In this document: piece after piece, positions 20,317 to 31,957 of the stretch | How positions within the stretch are numbered: position 1 is the first letter of the stretch | Layout of the letters: each line of letters opens with the position of its first letter | Assembly: GCA_950097015.1 (NCBI GenBank) | Contig: CATNEN010000025.1 | Span: 248,001 to 312,000 of the forward strand | Origin: Macrostomum hystrix | Taxonomy: Eukaryota > Platyhelminthes > Macrostomidae | Direction: 5' to 3' | Length of the DNA stretch: 64,000 nt | Position numbers and translations under genes: made by a program | Notes under the pieces: model-generated | Told to the model about the DNA's origin: nothing | Seen by the model: only the letters and a program-made list of their open reading frames with translations | Databases searched by the model: none

Positions 20317-22806
20317 CCTCTTCCAGTCTGTGCAGCTTTTAGTCTAACTCCATTCCAGTCGGATGGGTCGTTTTCGACCATAGACAAAATGTTATCGTAT
20401 AAAAGGTTCACACCCACTCCTGTCGGAAAGAGTTTTATTCTATGGTTTTTCAGCTCGTGGAAATGGCTTCATACAGACCAAAAAGACAGGCGATGCTAAC
20501 TGCCAATCGGAGGCTCGGTCTAGATTCAGCCACGGAATCCGATGACTCATCTGAGACAGACTTGACTGCCAGCACCGACTCTGACACTAAAGAAGAGGAA
20601 GAAGCGGAGATTCCTGGTTGGAATATTGTGTCTGAGGAGAATGACGCACGGCCAGACGGAGTTCCTGAATTTCTTGGAACTGCTGGTAGCAATCCGTCGT
20701 GGAATCTCCCAAGCGATGCTGACGGCAATGAACAGCAATTCATCAACAAGTACCTACCCGGTGAGATGTTTGACATGCTATGTGCGTGGACGAACGCCAG
20801 GGCATGGAAAGACTACGCAGGAGAAAACCCCAACCAATTGCCTCCAAGGGTTCTTCAATGGCGAGACTGCAACGAGAATGAGATCCGCAAAGTAGTTGGC
20901 ATCGCCCTCTACATGGGATTAAACAAGAAGCCAGAACTGAACAGCTACTGGTCAAAGGATGCTTTTTACCACTGCCCGTATCTGAATCACACATTCTCAC
21001 CTTCTCGTGACCGATTCAAGAGCGTCATGTGCTATCTGAGATTGTATGACTGCAACAACGAGATTCAGGATGACCCACTTTCAAAGATGCGTCCCTTTTT
21101 GTCTGAAGTGCAGCGCCTGTGCCAAGACAATTACATCCCTCGCCGCGAGATTTGCGTTGACGAGAGTTTGGTTCTGTACAAAGGACGTTTGAACTTCAAA
21201 CAGTACATTCCGTCCAAACGGAGTAGATACGGCATCAAGCTTTACTGCCTTTGCGAATCGAGCAGCGGCTACCTTTGGAACTTTGCTGTGCACTCCTCTC
21301 AAGAGGAAAATTCTAAGTTTGCCCAAGACCGGGGCTGTGATGGGCTGTCATTCAGCGAAAAGGTGGTCGCTGAATTAGCACGAGATCTGCTCAACTTTGG
21401 TAATCACATTTTTGTTGACAGCTGGTTCTGCTCTAATCGCTTGGCCACGTGGCTTCTGGAGCGGAGTACACTGCTCACGGGAACAACCAGAAAAGATCGC
21501 AGTATTCCAGCATTGCTACAGGAACAGAACATTCCGCCGACCTCTTCTGTGTTTGCAAGATGCGGAAACATTCTGGCTTGCAAGTTTGTTGACAGAAAGC
21601 AAAGCGGAAAGAAGACGGTTTACATGATTGACACAGATGGTGTAGCAGGCTGCACCAACAGCACACGCATTCGTCGCGGAGGTATTGAGGAGGTCATCCG
21701 GAAGCCTCGGTGCATGGCGCTGTACTCGACGTTCATGGGAGGCGTTGATCGCATGGACGGTGGCCTGCAACCGTATCACCCAAACAGAAAGACCCAGAAA
21801 TGGTTTCACCGGCTGGCATTTCACCTTATCCTGCTGCTGCTTCGCAACTCCTGGATTGTCTACCGCAGTGCTGGTGGAACAAAGTGCTTTCTGGGCTTTT
21901 TAGAGCTCGCAATCAAGGATCTGATTGAAGGATCAGGGCCAGGCCGACGCTGCGTCACGGTTGCGCTGGACCAGGCACCCAACCCTGCCGGCCATCTTCC
22001 AGGCAAATCTGCACGAGTCGTTGGCCAGAGTCGGCTCAGGCGTCGATGCCGTGTGTGTCACAAGAAGACAATCTACATCTGCACTCAGTGCCCTGATTCT
22101 CCTGTGCTCTGCATGGGCCCGTGCTTTGCTCTCTTCCATGGCAGGGAGCCTTGACAAATTCACCTTTCGCGTGTTACAGTTTCCCTACAGTAATTTCCCA
22201 CAGTCAACACAAAAACGGGTGTTTTTATACATGTATTTGTACTTTCTGACATGCCAGCACGGTATAGTCCGATTCTAAAGTCGCAGCATTACGCTGCTTT
22301 CATTCTTGGTTTATTTCATCTGATTTTTAATATTCACGCTCCATGCACATTGCCTGTTCGCAGTCTTTTGTTAATAGGTCATTTCCAACGTACAAGTATC
22401 TGTTGATAAGATATTGAAATACGGGCTAAGTATTTTGCGTTCTGTTGCACCGTTACTTATCCTTACTACGAGCGTACTTTTCTATATGTCCTAATTCCTA
22501 ATTAGCGATTTAATTTCATTATAAAACTGGCGCTAAACAAAGCATTAAGCAGTGTTGCTTTACAAAGGTAGTTTCAAAATGGTTTCATTTGTAATCCATT
22601 GCAGAATTCGCAAAATATACAACATTTGGTCGCTTTGTCAGGCTGATAACTTCATTGAATTTAAGAAGATTTCTTCGTGGTCGTTTTCGACCCAGAGCCG
22701 ACTGGAACGGAAGTGTCCAGAAAGGCGAAAAAAGCAATAGACTAACATCTCCGACTGATAGGGAGAAGGCTAAGTGGCCGAAAACGACCTTCCCGACTGC
22801 TAACCG
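20317..22806 (+). mobile_element. piggyBac element, apparently complete
   Basis: Bounded by TTAA at 20313-20316 and 22807-22810, the piggyBac target duplication. Deleting one TTAA plus the body rejoins the coding frame of element E. Ends share a loose CxxTTxxCAGTC motif. A clearer subterminal inverted repeat is present (TTCCAGTCGG at 20353-20362, CCGACTGGAA at 22698-22707), each beside a GGTCGTTTTCGACC-like palindrome. The 2490-bp size is typical. Confidence 0.92.
20463..22154 (+). CDS. piggyBac transposase, intact frame
   Basis: The open frame runs from 20442. The more natural start is ATG 20463 ('MASYRPKRQAML'), giving 563 aa. An acidic Ser/Asp/Glu N-terminus is followed by the transposase fold. 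The three catalytic Asp blocks are visible as 'ICVDESLVLYKGR', 'IFVDSWFCSNRLATWLL' and 'FMGGVDRMDG'. The C-terminus has the Cys-rich zinc region 'CRVCHKKTIYICTQCPDS' ending in 'CFALFH'. Length (about 560-570 aa) and order are normal for the family, and no stop or frameshift is seen. The enzyme excises and inserts DNA precisely at TTAA. This is the least damaged DNA transposase gene in the window and may be young or still active. Confidence 0.93.
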   Translation: MASYRPKRQAMLTANRRLGLDSATESDDSSETDLTASTDSDTKEEEEAEIPGWNIVSEENDARPDGVPEFLGTAGSNPSWNLPSDADGNEQQFINKYLPGEMFDMLCAWTNARAWKDYAGENPNQLPPRVLQWRDCNENEIRKVVGIALYMGLNKKPELNSYWSKDAFYHCPYLNHTFSPSRDRFKSVMCYLRLYDCNNEIQDDPLSKMRPFLSEVQRLCQDNYIPRREICVDESLVLYKGRLNFKQYIPSKRSRYGIKLYCLCESSSGYLWNFAVHSSQEENSKFAQDRGCDGLSFSEKVVAELARDLLNFGNHIFVDSWFCSNRLATWLLERSTLLTGTTRKDRSIPALLQEQNIPPTSSVFARCGNILACKFVDRKQSGKKTVYMIDTDGVAGCTNSTRIRRGGIEEVIRKPRCMALYSTFMGGVDRMDGGLQPYHPNRKTQKWFHRLAFHLILLLLRNSWIVYRSAGGTKCFLGFLELAIKDLIEGSGPGRRCVTVALDQAPNPAGHLPGKSARVVGQSRLRRRCRVCHKKTIYICTQCPDSPVLCMGPCFALFHGREP

Positions 22807-23229
22807 TTAATTCTTGCTTGTTGCCACTAGTTACAGAAATTAATGAGTTATACTATGAGGAATTTGTTGTTAGTGACACAGTCAAAACTCCAGTGATTGC
22901 TGCCTTTATGACTGGAGACAATTTATCAATGCATAGACTGTTAGGTATTCAAACTTGGTTTTCTAGTGGTTTTATTTGTAGGTTCTGCTTGAAAGAATAT
23001 AAAGACCTTTGTAACATTGATTTTGATAAACTATCTAAATTGTTTGATTTCAAATACCGTGATGACTTCATGTGTATTGAGGATGCTAAGTCTTTGTGTA
23101 ATGGGTTTGTTAATAATTCAGTGTTTGAGAAAGTTTCATATATTGACTTCCAATATTTTTTCCACCTGATATAATGCATGATGTGTTTGAAGGCTTTTCC
23201 CATGTAGTTATTAGTATTGTTCTTTTAAG

Positions 23230-23706
23230 TGAATAAAAGAACTGCAGAGGACGGTTTTCTGCTTCAAAGACGCACTAGTCGACGGCACCCGGAGGAGGGT
23301 CGTCGCCGAGCTGCAGGCCCTCCTGGACCAAGGTATCATCGAGCGCGTCAACGGTCCGTCGCCGTGGGTCGTCCCGAAAGAGAACGGCAGCATCCGCATC
23401 TGCCAGGACCTATGCGACGTCAACTCGTTCGCTGTCCCAGAAAAGAACCCAATACCAACTTTCGAAGAGATCACGGACGAGATGGCAGGCTCCACAGTCT
23501 TCAGCGAGCTCGACATCGCCAAGGCCTTTCATCAGATCGTCGTCAAGCCCGAATCTCGCCACATCTTCACGTTCAGCACTCCCCTAGGCCTGATGAGACT
23601 GACCAGGCTCAGCATGGGCTTCACCAACGCGTCCGAAATTCTGCAAAGAGTAATGACAGGCGTTCTCAGCGGCCTCCGGGGTGTCCGATGGGCGCACGAC
23701 GGATAG
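23230..23706 (+). pseudogene. Gypsy-type LTR retrotransposon reverse transcriptase fragment
   Basis: One frame gives 'VVAELQALLDQGIIERVNGP', 'SPWVVPKENGSIRICQDLCDVN', 'FSELDIAKAFHQI' (motif A with the catalytic Asp) and 'RLSMGFTNASEILQRVM'. Coding breaks off at 'WAHDG', inside what should be the catalytic xxDD box, where a LINE fragment in the opposite orientation begins. The protease and RNase H sections are absent. It abuts the end of element E at about 23225. Confidence 0.8.
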
Positions 23707-24480
23707 ATGCCATCTGGCCCAGGTGCTTTATAAGGGTTAAATGACTTTGCCGCGCGAACGATGCGGTCATTTGTGACGAGTGACTGAGCCAGGCCCTGAC
23801 CGCCATGCGAGTGGTCGTCTAGGCCAAAGTGCGCCGGTACACTCGGGAAGAAATGCCCTAGCATGAGCTCGAGCGTTTCCTCCGGACGCTCCGTGATCGA
23901 GCCGTCAGGCTTTTTGATCGACGAGAGCTTTGAGAAGCGGTCGTTGGTGAGCGCCTTTACCACGCGGTAGAGCTGGGCACCTCAGATGCCTCCCCCGTAG
24001 CCCTTGGTTGCGGCGCCTGCCCCGGTGGGCCACCGCGCATCTCACTGCGCAGCTGGGTCACCTTGGCGGCTCGCACCACCTCGGAGGCCCGCTGGAGAAG
24101 GCCCCGGCGCTTGGTGGCGTGCGCGGAGTGACGCTCAGAGCTGCCGGCAATGGCGCGCTCTGGCCTTTTTTGGCGGGTCGACTGGTCGACTGGGCCCTGC
24201 CCCCGGTTCCAGCCTCGGGGTCCGAGGACCCTTCAGTGGCCGAAATGGTGGTGGGCCCGGTCTGACCCCGGGTTTTGTCTGCCTCGAAGGCGAAGATTTT
24301 GGTCTTCCACAGACCGATGCAGATGTTTGCGCCATCTGGGTAACGGCGTGTCCATTGCTCGGACAGGCCCAGAATGGCGGTGAAGCCGGTGCCGTCGGGG
24401 CGCAGGATCGTGCGGTGCACGATTCGGCCCGCTGTCGGGAGCTCCCGGTTCATCGCGATGAGGCCCATGCGGAGGTCCTC
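23700..24480 (-). pseudogene. LINE reverse transcriptase fragment, reverse orientation
   Basis: The minus frame at 23963-23697 reads 'LTNDRFSKLSSIKKPDGS', 'AAKSFNPYKAPGPDGIYP', which is the linker and first reverse transcriptase block of non-LTR elements. It is cut off directly after 'DGIYP'. Further minus-strand sequence (24468-24058) stays open but is not clearly assignable. The fragment separates two Gypsy pieces lying in the other orientation. Confidence 0.6.
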
Positions 24481-24499
24481 AGCGCTAGTGACGAGGCTT

Positions 24500-24815
24500 C
24501 AACCGCTCAAGGAGAGCCCGGGCCGCCACCGTCAAGCCGGGCTCCGCGGTTCTGCGCAAGCGGACGGCACGCACCAAGACGCAGACGCCCTTTGAACTCG
24601 AGCCATGGACCGTCACGGACAAGCAGGGCGACTCCTACATTCTGCGGCAGGGCGACGGGACTTGCACTCGCCACCTGACGCACATCTGGCCTCTGACGGT
24701 TGCCGAGGAGCCACCATCTAAGGCTGACGCGGCCGTCGCCTCACCGGAGCGCTGCATCGCGGAGTGGCCTCACCCCAGAGCCGCAAAGGACAAACCCATC
24801 AACTACCGAATTTAA
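24500..24815 (+). pseudogene. Gypsy integrase C-terminal fragment
   Basis: The frame ending at TAA 24813-24815 contains 'VLRKRTARTKTQTPFELEPW', 'TVTDKQGDSYILRQGDGTCT' and 'RHLTHIWPL'. This pattern (TPFxxEPxTVTxxxGxxxxxRxGDxxxTRxxxxxxP) is characteristic of the extreme C-terminus of Gypsy pol. Together with the RT piece at 23230 it suggests one rearranged Gypsy copy. Confidence 0.65.
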
Positions 24816-24990
24816 ACCAGCGTTCAAAACTTTGAAATTCTGAAAACTTACTCGTAGAACAGTAAAACAATCTATGGTTCAAGTTCCTAACTTTCGCACA
24901 TCCTCGATCACGCCTGCAATATTCTTCGAAACTTTTTATTTCCTTTTCGAGTTTTTTGTTTTTGGGGAGTAATGTAATATTCCAATCTAA

Positions 24991-25212
24991 CATGTGTGCT
25001 CGGAATGTATGCTAGCTGTGCCTAGAACCGCGTGCATTGGCCCAACCAATTATCTGCCTGCGATATGTACGAGTACATCGATATGCCAATCGATAGTTGC
25101 ACCAACCCCCGGTTTGCTCAAATAAAAAGAGGCATACTTGGCCAACTGGGGCCTTACGTTTTCTTCGCACCACACTAAACTACTCTCGTGCGGACTTCAT
25201 ACTTTACACCAA
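24991..25212 (+). other. Possible Gypsy 3' LTR
   Basis: It starts TGTGTGCTCGGAATG about 175 bp after the pol stop, contains CCAAT-like and AATAAA (caaataaaaagagg) elements, and ends near TTTACACCA. No second copy exists in the window for comparison, so the assignment rests on position only. Confidence 0.2.
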
Positions 25213-26020
25213 TCATCAAACAATTAAGAACATTAGTAGACAATCCAAGAATTAACAAAAATGCTGCTTTTACTTGTGCAAAGCAATTTCAAATTCAAAA
25301 GGCACTTATTATTAAATATTATCAACCTTGCATGATTAAGCAAGGCACTGTTCCAGTAAAATAGAAGCTATCAACTTAAGTTCAATCTTGACACCTTTAG
25401 AGCAAAGCAGACTATTTCATCAAGTAAATTTAGATCAAAGCTAATTAGGAACTAATTGCCTTGCAACAAATGAATTAATATTTCAGGGTTTAATATATAA
25501 TACTCCAACAATAAATTATAGTTACTGCCTTCCAATCTTACCAACTTGAAGTATTTCTCTAGCATTGATTAGTAATATTATTCAGATCTGCAATTCGTGG
25601 TTTATTTATTTACGTATTTCCTAATTAGTCTTAGTTGCAGTGCTGCGACATGCTGAATTTTTTGTTTGTGCGTGCTTGCGTTTTTTTTAAATCCTATAAA
25701 TATACTACAGTCTCTGTATTAAAATACAAAATGCAGCTAAGTACATGTACAAATTAAAATAAATTAGTAGTGAAACTAAAAAGGAATTGACTAACTTGAT
25801 GCATAATGGTTATTAATTTTTTTAAAAGCCAAAAAAATCGCAACTGAGGGAACTTATAATAATAATAATAATAAATAAACAATAATATGGCACTTTTGGG
25901 GACCTTTCTTAATTTGGACCCTAAAAACGTCCGTAATATCGACGCTCCGTACCCTTAAATACGGACCCTTTTTCGGACCCTTCCAATTTACAGTGTAGTT
26001 TAGCACGACTCTTAACTAAT
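25213..26020. other. AT-rich spacer left of element C
   Basis: No coding sequence is seen. It contains an (ATA)n run at about 25857-25877 and, next to element C, four GGACCC/CGGACCC words in 25900-25990 that could be the subterminal part of another DNA transposon. Confidence 0.4.
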
Positions 26021-27169
26021 CCCGTACGGAAATTCGACGTCGCCCAGCGGTCGGACGGACGTCGAAATTAGACGATCACTTTTCTTGCAATTTTGAAAGA
26101 TACGAGCTGTCTGTCATTTAAAAAAACAGTTTTCAGTTGATTTTTTTGAAGTTAAATAATTATTTTAACTGTCTTTCCTCATTTTCAGGTGGAACGAAAA
26201 ATATCGTCTGTTTTTAGTCGGTCGATAGACGTCGGATTTCAACTGCAATGCGACGAGTACTAGATGAACTCTTTTTAAAAAACAGAATGTAACTGAAAAA
26301 GGCCTAAGTATTTTTATAGTTTAGAGATCAAAGACGTTTTTGTATTTCAAGGTTTGATCTTAACACTGTTCTATAGAAAAACTGTATTGTTTGTTATAAC
26401 ATTTTGATTTAAAAGGTTTTATTTCTGTTTTCGCTTTAACTTTCCAATTTAATTATACTTGATTAATGCTCCACAGTATCAACGTCTGTGTCACTGTCAG
26501 TGCGGCAATTGAAGTCACCGATGATAATTAAATTTATTTCCACTATAATCTGCTAATCATGGAAAACATTTTTGTTTTAAAACTGACGTAAACAGACCGG
26601 AAGACTTTTTAGACCTGATTGATAATACTAATTGGTGTAAAATAAAAAATGTTAGCATTAAACAGATTCATTTGTTAATTGAAGTTTTGTTTTTGAGATT
26701 TGGTCTATTAGGACTATATTTATTTATTTAATTAGAAATCTTAATCAATTGAAACAACTATATTTTAGCAATAGAATTCACAATTGTTTATGAATATATG
26801 CTTTTTTACTCTAAATACAGCTTAGTGGTTAAAGTTATTGTGTAAGAAATACCTATAAATGACTATAACTCTACTATGACCATAGGCTACTATATTGATA
26901 GCTACTTCAATGTTGTTGTTATTACTAAATTAGCATCTATTTTATTTCATAAGTTAGGTATATAGATTCTAGAATATTAGATTATATGCATTTAGATTAG
27001 CTATTAATTCAAAATAAAAAAGTGTTTTTCAGCTATCTGACTGAAGGGGAGTTTAAATTTCAAAATATCTTCCCAGCGTTGGGAAGCACGCCAAGTAAAC
27101 AAGTTCTTAAAAATCCAAAATGAAGATTCATCCCAAAGTGCTTTTTCTGATGAGGCTTCTAATAATTCT

Positions 27170-29181
27170 ATGACAAACTGGCCAATTAATATGAACCACA
27201 ATGAACAAATTCAAGGTTCAAATTCTATGCAGCATTTTGTATCAGGCCAAAATCAAGAAACACATGAAACTACTGACTATGCTAATGAGCCAAGTAATGA
27301 TTCCAATATTTCTAGTTCTGCTGCTAGTTATGACACATCTTTTTCAAGCATCTCAAACATTTCTTTGGATCAATTGAATGAAGACTTGGCTATTCAAAAA
27401 GAACTTCATGATTGGGCTACAACCTGCAATATTAAGCTAGATGATTTGACTTCACTGTTGAAGATTTTGAAGAAAAGAATTCCAAGTTTGCCTACTACTG
27501 GAAAAACATTACCCAAGTCTTCTTTAGAAGATAAAGAACTTTCTAATTTTGTTGATGTTCATCCAGGCAAATATTGCCATTTTGGAGTTATCAAAGGAAT
27601 CAAGTTCATTTTCTCAACCATTAAAGGACAATCCAACTTTCAACTTGCTCAAGAATTTACTTTGTCATTGAGCATTGATGGAGTGCCTCTTTTTCAAAGT
27701 TCTGTTTCTGGACTATGGACTATTCTTGGTGCTATTAATGAAGTGCCAAACTCTGTATTCATTATTGGACTTTATTATGGAAGCAACAAGCCTGACTCTT
27801 CAAATGCATTTTTGAAACATCTTTGCCAAGATCTACTTGCTATCAGCAATGAGCCACTTTGCATTGATGGTTATCAGCTAAGTATAACTTTGAAATGGAT
27901 TGTTTGTGACATGCCAGCTAAGAAGTTTGTAAAAAATACTGCTGGTGTAACTGGCTATTTTTCGTGTGATCAATGTACTACTCGTGGGCAACACAGTGAA
28001 GTATCTAAAAGTGTTGTATTTCCAGAAACAAATGCTTTAAGGTGCACTGACCAATCATTTCGTTCTCGTGCTCAAGAAGAGCATCATCGAACAGGGTTTC
28101 CAAGCTCTGAATTTGTGTCTTTGGCAATAGACATGAATGATTCATTTACAATGGATTCATTGCATGTGCTCTACAAAGGTGTCTAATTAAAAGTTTTATT
28201 GCTTCTTCATACTGGTCCATTCCACCTGAATGGTGCTTGTGAGAAAGAATTAAGCTGCCTTTTAAATCAAATTGGAAGGTATGTTCCTTCAGACTTTCAA
28301 AGAAAACCTAAGGCATTTAAGCATATTCGACTCTGGAAGGCAACGGAACTCAGATTTTTTACTATATATCTTATTCCACTTGTGTTGCCTCGCTTTATGC
28401 CTAAGGATAACCCACGTTTGATGGATTTGTTTTTGTGCTTGCATTTAATTGCAGTGCTACTGAATAGCCAAAATGTTATCCATAACCAGGAATGCATCTT
28501 AGATAGAATATTGTGTGACTTCTACTCTTGTGTCAATGATCTTTTTGGAAATAGCTTCTACAGTCCTGTTGTGCATGGTCTTCAACACCTTGTAGAGGAC
28601 TATAAAGTGCATGGGCCCATTGAACAGTTCTCTTCATTCATCTTCGAAAATTTCAATCGCTATATCAAGAAAGCTGTTCGATCACCTCATTTGCCTTTAG
28701 AGCAAATTAGCAACAGAGTTTTGGAGACTAATCAATGCCTTGGCAGGCTGACCATTGATAATACTACCTTTCCACTGGTGTCCAGACAGCACTATACCAG
28801 GCTTTATGAATTACCAGAGTTCTGTAGGGAGCATGCTATGTTCAAGCAAGTTGTGCTAAGCAAGGGCCTGAAGCTGTCACTAAAGCAACGAGATGCTTTC
28901 TTCACTATTAGAGATAATAATGGCATGTTTAAAGCCTGCAAGTTGATCAATATTCTGCAAAATATCTCCACTCAAGAGACATTGCTAGCATATCAACAGT
29001 TCTCTTTTTATGAAAGCTTCTATAATCTACCACTGGAGTCGTCCAAATTAGGAATTTATCGCCTCTCGGGACTACAAAGGCGAATTCAAGTTTTGGATGC
29101 ACATTTTGTGCAGTCCAAGCTTTTTGCTGTGCCTCAAAAGGACTCTGAATATTATGCATGTACAGTCCTTCATACACTTCG
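27170..29181 (+). CDS. CACTA/EnSpm-type transposase of element C, one premature stop
   Basis: The best preserved transposase of its family here. A Ser/Asn-rich N-terminus is followed by 'FVDVHPGKYCHFGVIKGIKF', 'SLSIDGVPLFQSSVSGLW', the knuckle 'CDMPAKKFVKNTAGVTGYF' with 'CDQC', the aspartate block 'IDMNDSFTMDSLHVLYKGV', then 'YVPSDFQRKPK', 'LWKATELRFFTIYLIPLVL', 'FENFNRYIKKAVRSPHLPL' and the tail 'ACTVLHTL'. TAA at 28184-28186 is the only break; the same frame continues on both sides. A donor-like GGTACTT follows the tail. ATG 27170 is the first in-frame Met of the open frame, but the frame stays open up to 27041, so the true start may be spliced in. Excises and inserts the element through its CCCGTACGG ends. 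Confidence 0.85.
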
Positions 29182-29265
29182 GTACTTTACTTTTTTACAT
29201 CCTATTTTTGTGTTATTTGACTTTTATTTAGTTGAATACTTTGCTTTGTATGCTAAAATTTTCAG

Positions 29266-31472
29266 ATGTTCTCCATGATCGAGTTTTATGAGGAGCCGGG
29301 TGAACCCACGGCCGTTGTTCCGTCTTCATGGGTTCGTGATGACCAATCATTTTTCCCGCCAAAACATCTGTACCGGAAGTTGAATGAATTCTGCCGTGAT
29401 CAAGTACCGCCGGGTCTTGAATGGGAATGCTATAAGACTAATGTAATCTATTCTGATGGTCAGTCAATGGAGTCAATATTTCTTATTTACTTTTCCATTC
29501 TTCCCATATGTGCATTCGACTTTCTCCTTTTGATCACTTTTTGCAAGATAACATCGAGAAGCTGCGACGGTTGGAAAAGCGATATTCCCAGAAGGGAACT
29601 CTTAGTGAGAGCGAACGCGAATCGCGTGGACGAAATCGATGCCCTCCTGTTCGACTCTCTGATGAATATGAGCCACCCGCTAAAAAGAAGTTGCCCTCCG
29701 AGCATCGCCAAGGCGCCCATTCAAGTTCCGTCAAATCATCCGTTTTAATGGGATCGACATTGACAGTGATTTCAGAGGACCTTGAATCGGTATGTAACGT
29801 CTACATAAAAAAGTTAAATGTTGATTTAATATTTATTTTAAAGTCTGATTTCATTTGGTCAATGTCTTTAGCTATCAGCGTTGTGCCTGAATAAATGTAT
29901 GTATGTACGAGTATATATATGCTATATGCCTATATTTCACCACAGGCTCTACTTTTAACTCTTATTAGGTCAGCCAGATGAACTCGCGCAACTCCATTGC
30001 TGCAGACATGCTCCAACGCTCCAACTCCAATGCTCAAACGACTGCTGTCGTGGGAGCCAGCAGGAGTGTAGCTGCAACTTCTCGTCATGAAGTCGTGCCT
30101 CCGGCACCTCCGAGAATGAGCCTGAGCCTGGGGAGCACTTCCGCAGACTTGGGGCCCTCGGAGATCCGTCAAACGCCGTTACTGGATGGTGTAAGAACTT
30201 TAAGGGTTCATACCACATGATTCAGAAAAGCTTTTGTAATCTATATTCTACTTCGATTGGGGTCTCAACTCAGTATAAAATGAGTGCAAGCTTTGTCTGT
30301 TTAATTAAAAGCTCTGGTATAAACTTACATTTGGGCCATGCATAAGAGTAATGTGTGTCAGACTGGCTAGGCGAGGAGGTAGAGAAAATTTTAAGTTACA
30401 TTGCACTGCATTTTTCATGGACCAATCGCTAAGCAGCAACGCGGAGCAGTCGATTCTACTGCACCTAATGGAGCTGCTTGTTCTACCGAAGAGCTGCAGG
30501 ATTTCGTTTTTGGCGGAAACTTGGCCAACAATAATTCCTGCCAGTGTGCCAACATTCAACGTGAGTTCTTGTATTTTGGGGCATGAATCTGAAGTTTAGT
30601 GGTAGGGTACGCTCGTAACGTCTCCAACACAAATACTTTTAAATATTGTTTCAGAGTGGTTTCGCAAACTGCTGCTTCGAATTAACGACATTGAGCGGAA
30701 GCAATGCAACATTCACGATGTTTTATCCCGCATTTTGGAAGCAATGCCAAATATGGCGGCCTCAAACGCTGCTGAAGCGGGCCAACCAACTTTACTGGCT
30801 GGCTTACCTATGTCATCGGCCGAAGCCATTATCGAACTCGGCGAAGAGGCCATTCGCAACGAAACTTTACCCAGCTGGTATGTTTGTGTTTAACAATTTT
30901 TTCGATTTCTTCTTCTGACGCAAATATCTTGCCGTTGCAAGTTTTTTGCTTCTCCTATACCACAAAATATTTTAGAAACAGCTGGCCCGCTATGTTTGCT
31001 GCTCTGACGTTCGCCGATCAATTCGGGATTTCTTTCTCCGCCTTGCTCCACCAGATGTTTGGCGAAAGTTTAACCTCCAAGGCCGCAAAAAGAAGATGGC
31101 AATCCCTAAGAGGATTGTCTCTGCAATGGAAGGTATCAGTTTTAAAGAACTGTACTGTGACAGAATCTAAATTTTACGACAATGGGCATATCACTTCATT
31201 CAGCTATATATATATACAGAAGAAAGGAAGGTTTCAGTCACCCCATCTTTGCATTTTCAGCTGCAATTCTATCTTCGCAGACACTAAAGCGCCAATTGAG
31301 CAGCAAGCAATCGGTTTCGTCTGTCATTGGCGACGTCTTCAAGCATATTGGCGAAAAATGCCAGGACTCCGAACCAGCCGTACCTTCTAATCCAATCAAT
31401 GCGTCCTCCTCGGATAGCGAATTAAACGAAAAAACTGGACGGCGACTGAGTTTTCAAACAGTTTTTTATTAA
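29266..31472 (+). CDS. CACTA C accessory gene (DUF4806-like), about seven exons
   Basis: ATG 29266 follows an acceptor (aattttcag). Exons inferred from sequence: 29266-29458 ('PTAVVPSSWV', the family signature start), 29548-29789 (basic, 'EYEPPAKKKLP'), 29969-30190 (Ser/Pro linker), 30437-30560, 30655-30877 ('WFRKLLLRINDIERK', 'GLPMSSAEAIIELGEEAI'), 30976-31134 ('PPDVWRKFNLQGRKKK'), and 31281-31472. The first five join in phase with GT/AG borders; the 30877/30976 junction does not keep frame with obvious sites. The 'GLP...EEAI' and 'W.KFNLQGRKKK' blocks match DUF4806. It probably binds the GACGTC subterminal array, as TNPA does in plants; this is inference from layout. Confidence 0.7.
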
Positions 31473-31795
31473 ATGGATTCGTCTAAATTGCCTTTGTCCT
31501 TGAGGGAGCTATTTTTCTTTGTTAAATTCGAGTCAGTTAGAAACTAGCAACTTCTATATAACAAATTATGCAGAGTTCGAAATCGATAATACACACAAAA
31601 GTGGGACATTTTGCTTTGGCAAATACATGTATTCTACTTATACTGCAGTAGTTTAAGGAAATGCTCTCTATAATGCGGCAAACATGCCGATTAAGGAACT
31701 GAATATTCTAATTTTTATCTCGGCTTAAGCTCCATTTTTGTAACAAAGCAAAAATTGTTTATTGTTTGTGTTTTGTCGTGCAAGACCACGTTGAT

Positions 31796-31957
31796 GTGCG
31801 ATTCACATTCCCTAAATTTCACGCTCCCTAAATGTCACATTTCCGAAATTTAGTTTCTATATAAATGCATACGATCTAAGACCAAGTCTCTCGCATTTAG
31901 GGGATATGAAATCTCTTGCATTTAAGAGTTGGGAAATTTAGGGAATGTGAAACGCAC
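31796..31957. mobile_element. 162-bp MITE-like insertion inside element C
   Basis: Ends are 25-bp inverted repeats with one mismatch (GTGCG[A/T]TTCACATTCCCTAAATTTC at 31796-31820, inverted at 31933-31957). The core repeats the CATTTAGG-like motif. It lies between the accessory-gene stop and the right subterminal array of C. A target duplication is not obvious. Confidence 0.6.

Larger units (their letters stand above)
17819..23222 (+). pseudogene. Transposase of C2H2-finger/KHKL family (element E), split by two transposons
   Basis: Segments at 17819-18514, 19964-20316 and 22811-23222 form one protein of a widespread, usually 'uncharacterised' animal transposase family. The N-terminal C2H2-like finger is 'CKCFLCPVEGC...LRAHAYRIH'. 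Then come 'GIFLKFYSDEIEVCNPIGSA', 'KTKHKLCVIYYNI', 'MTGDNLSMHRLLGI', 'FICRFCLKEYK' and 'PPDIMHDVFEGF'. The piggyBac insertion at 20317 sits inside the coding frame, and omitting it with one TTAA restores the frame exactly. A 1-nt shift occurs in a T-run near 23155. The Tc1-like insertion separates the first two segments, and there the flanking frame is not cleanly restored. Family membership rests on my recollection of the KHKL and PPDxMHD blocks. Confidence 0.65.

Noticed and set aside
24004-24678. 224-codon plus-strand frame
   Set aside because: Compositional frame overlapping the LINE fragment and running into the Gypsy integrase in a different frame; no recognisable domain.
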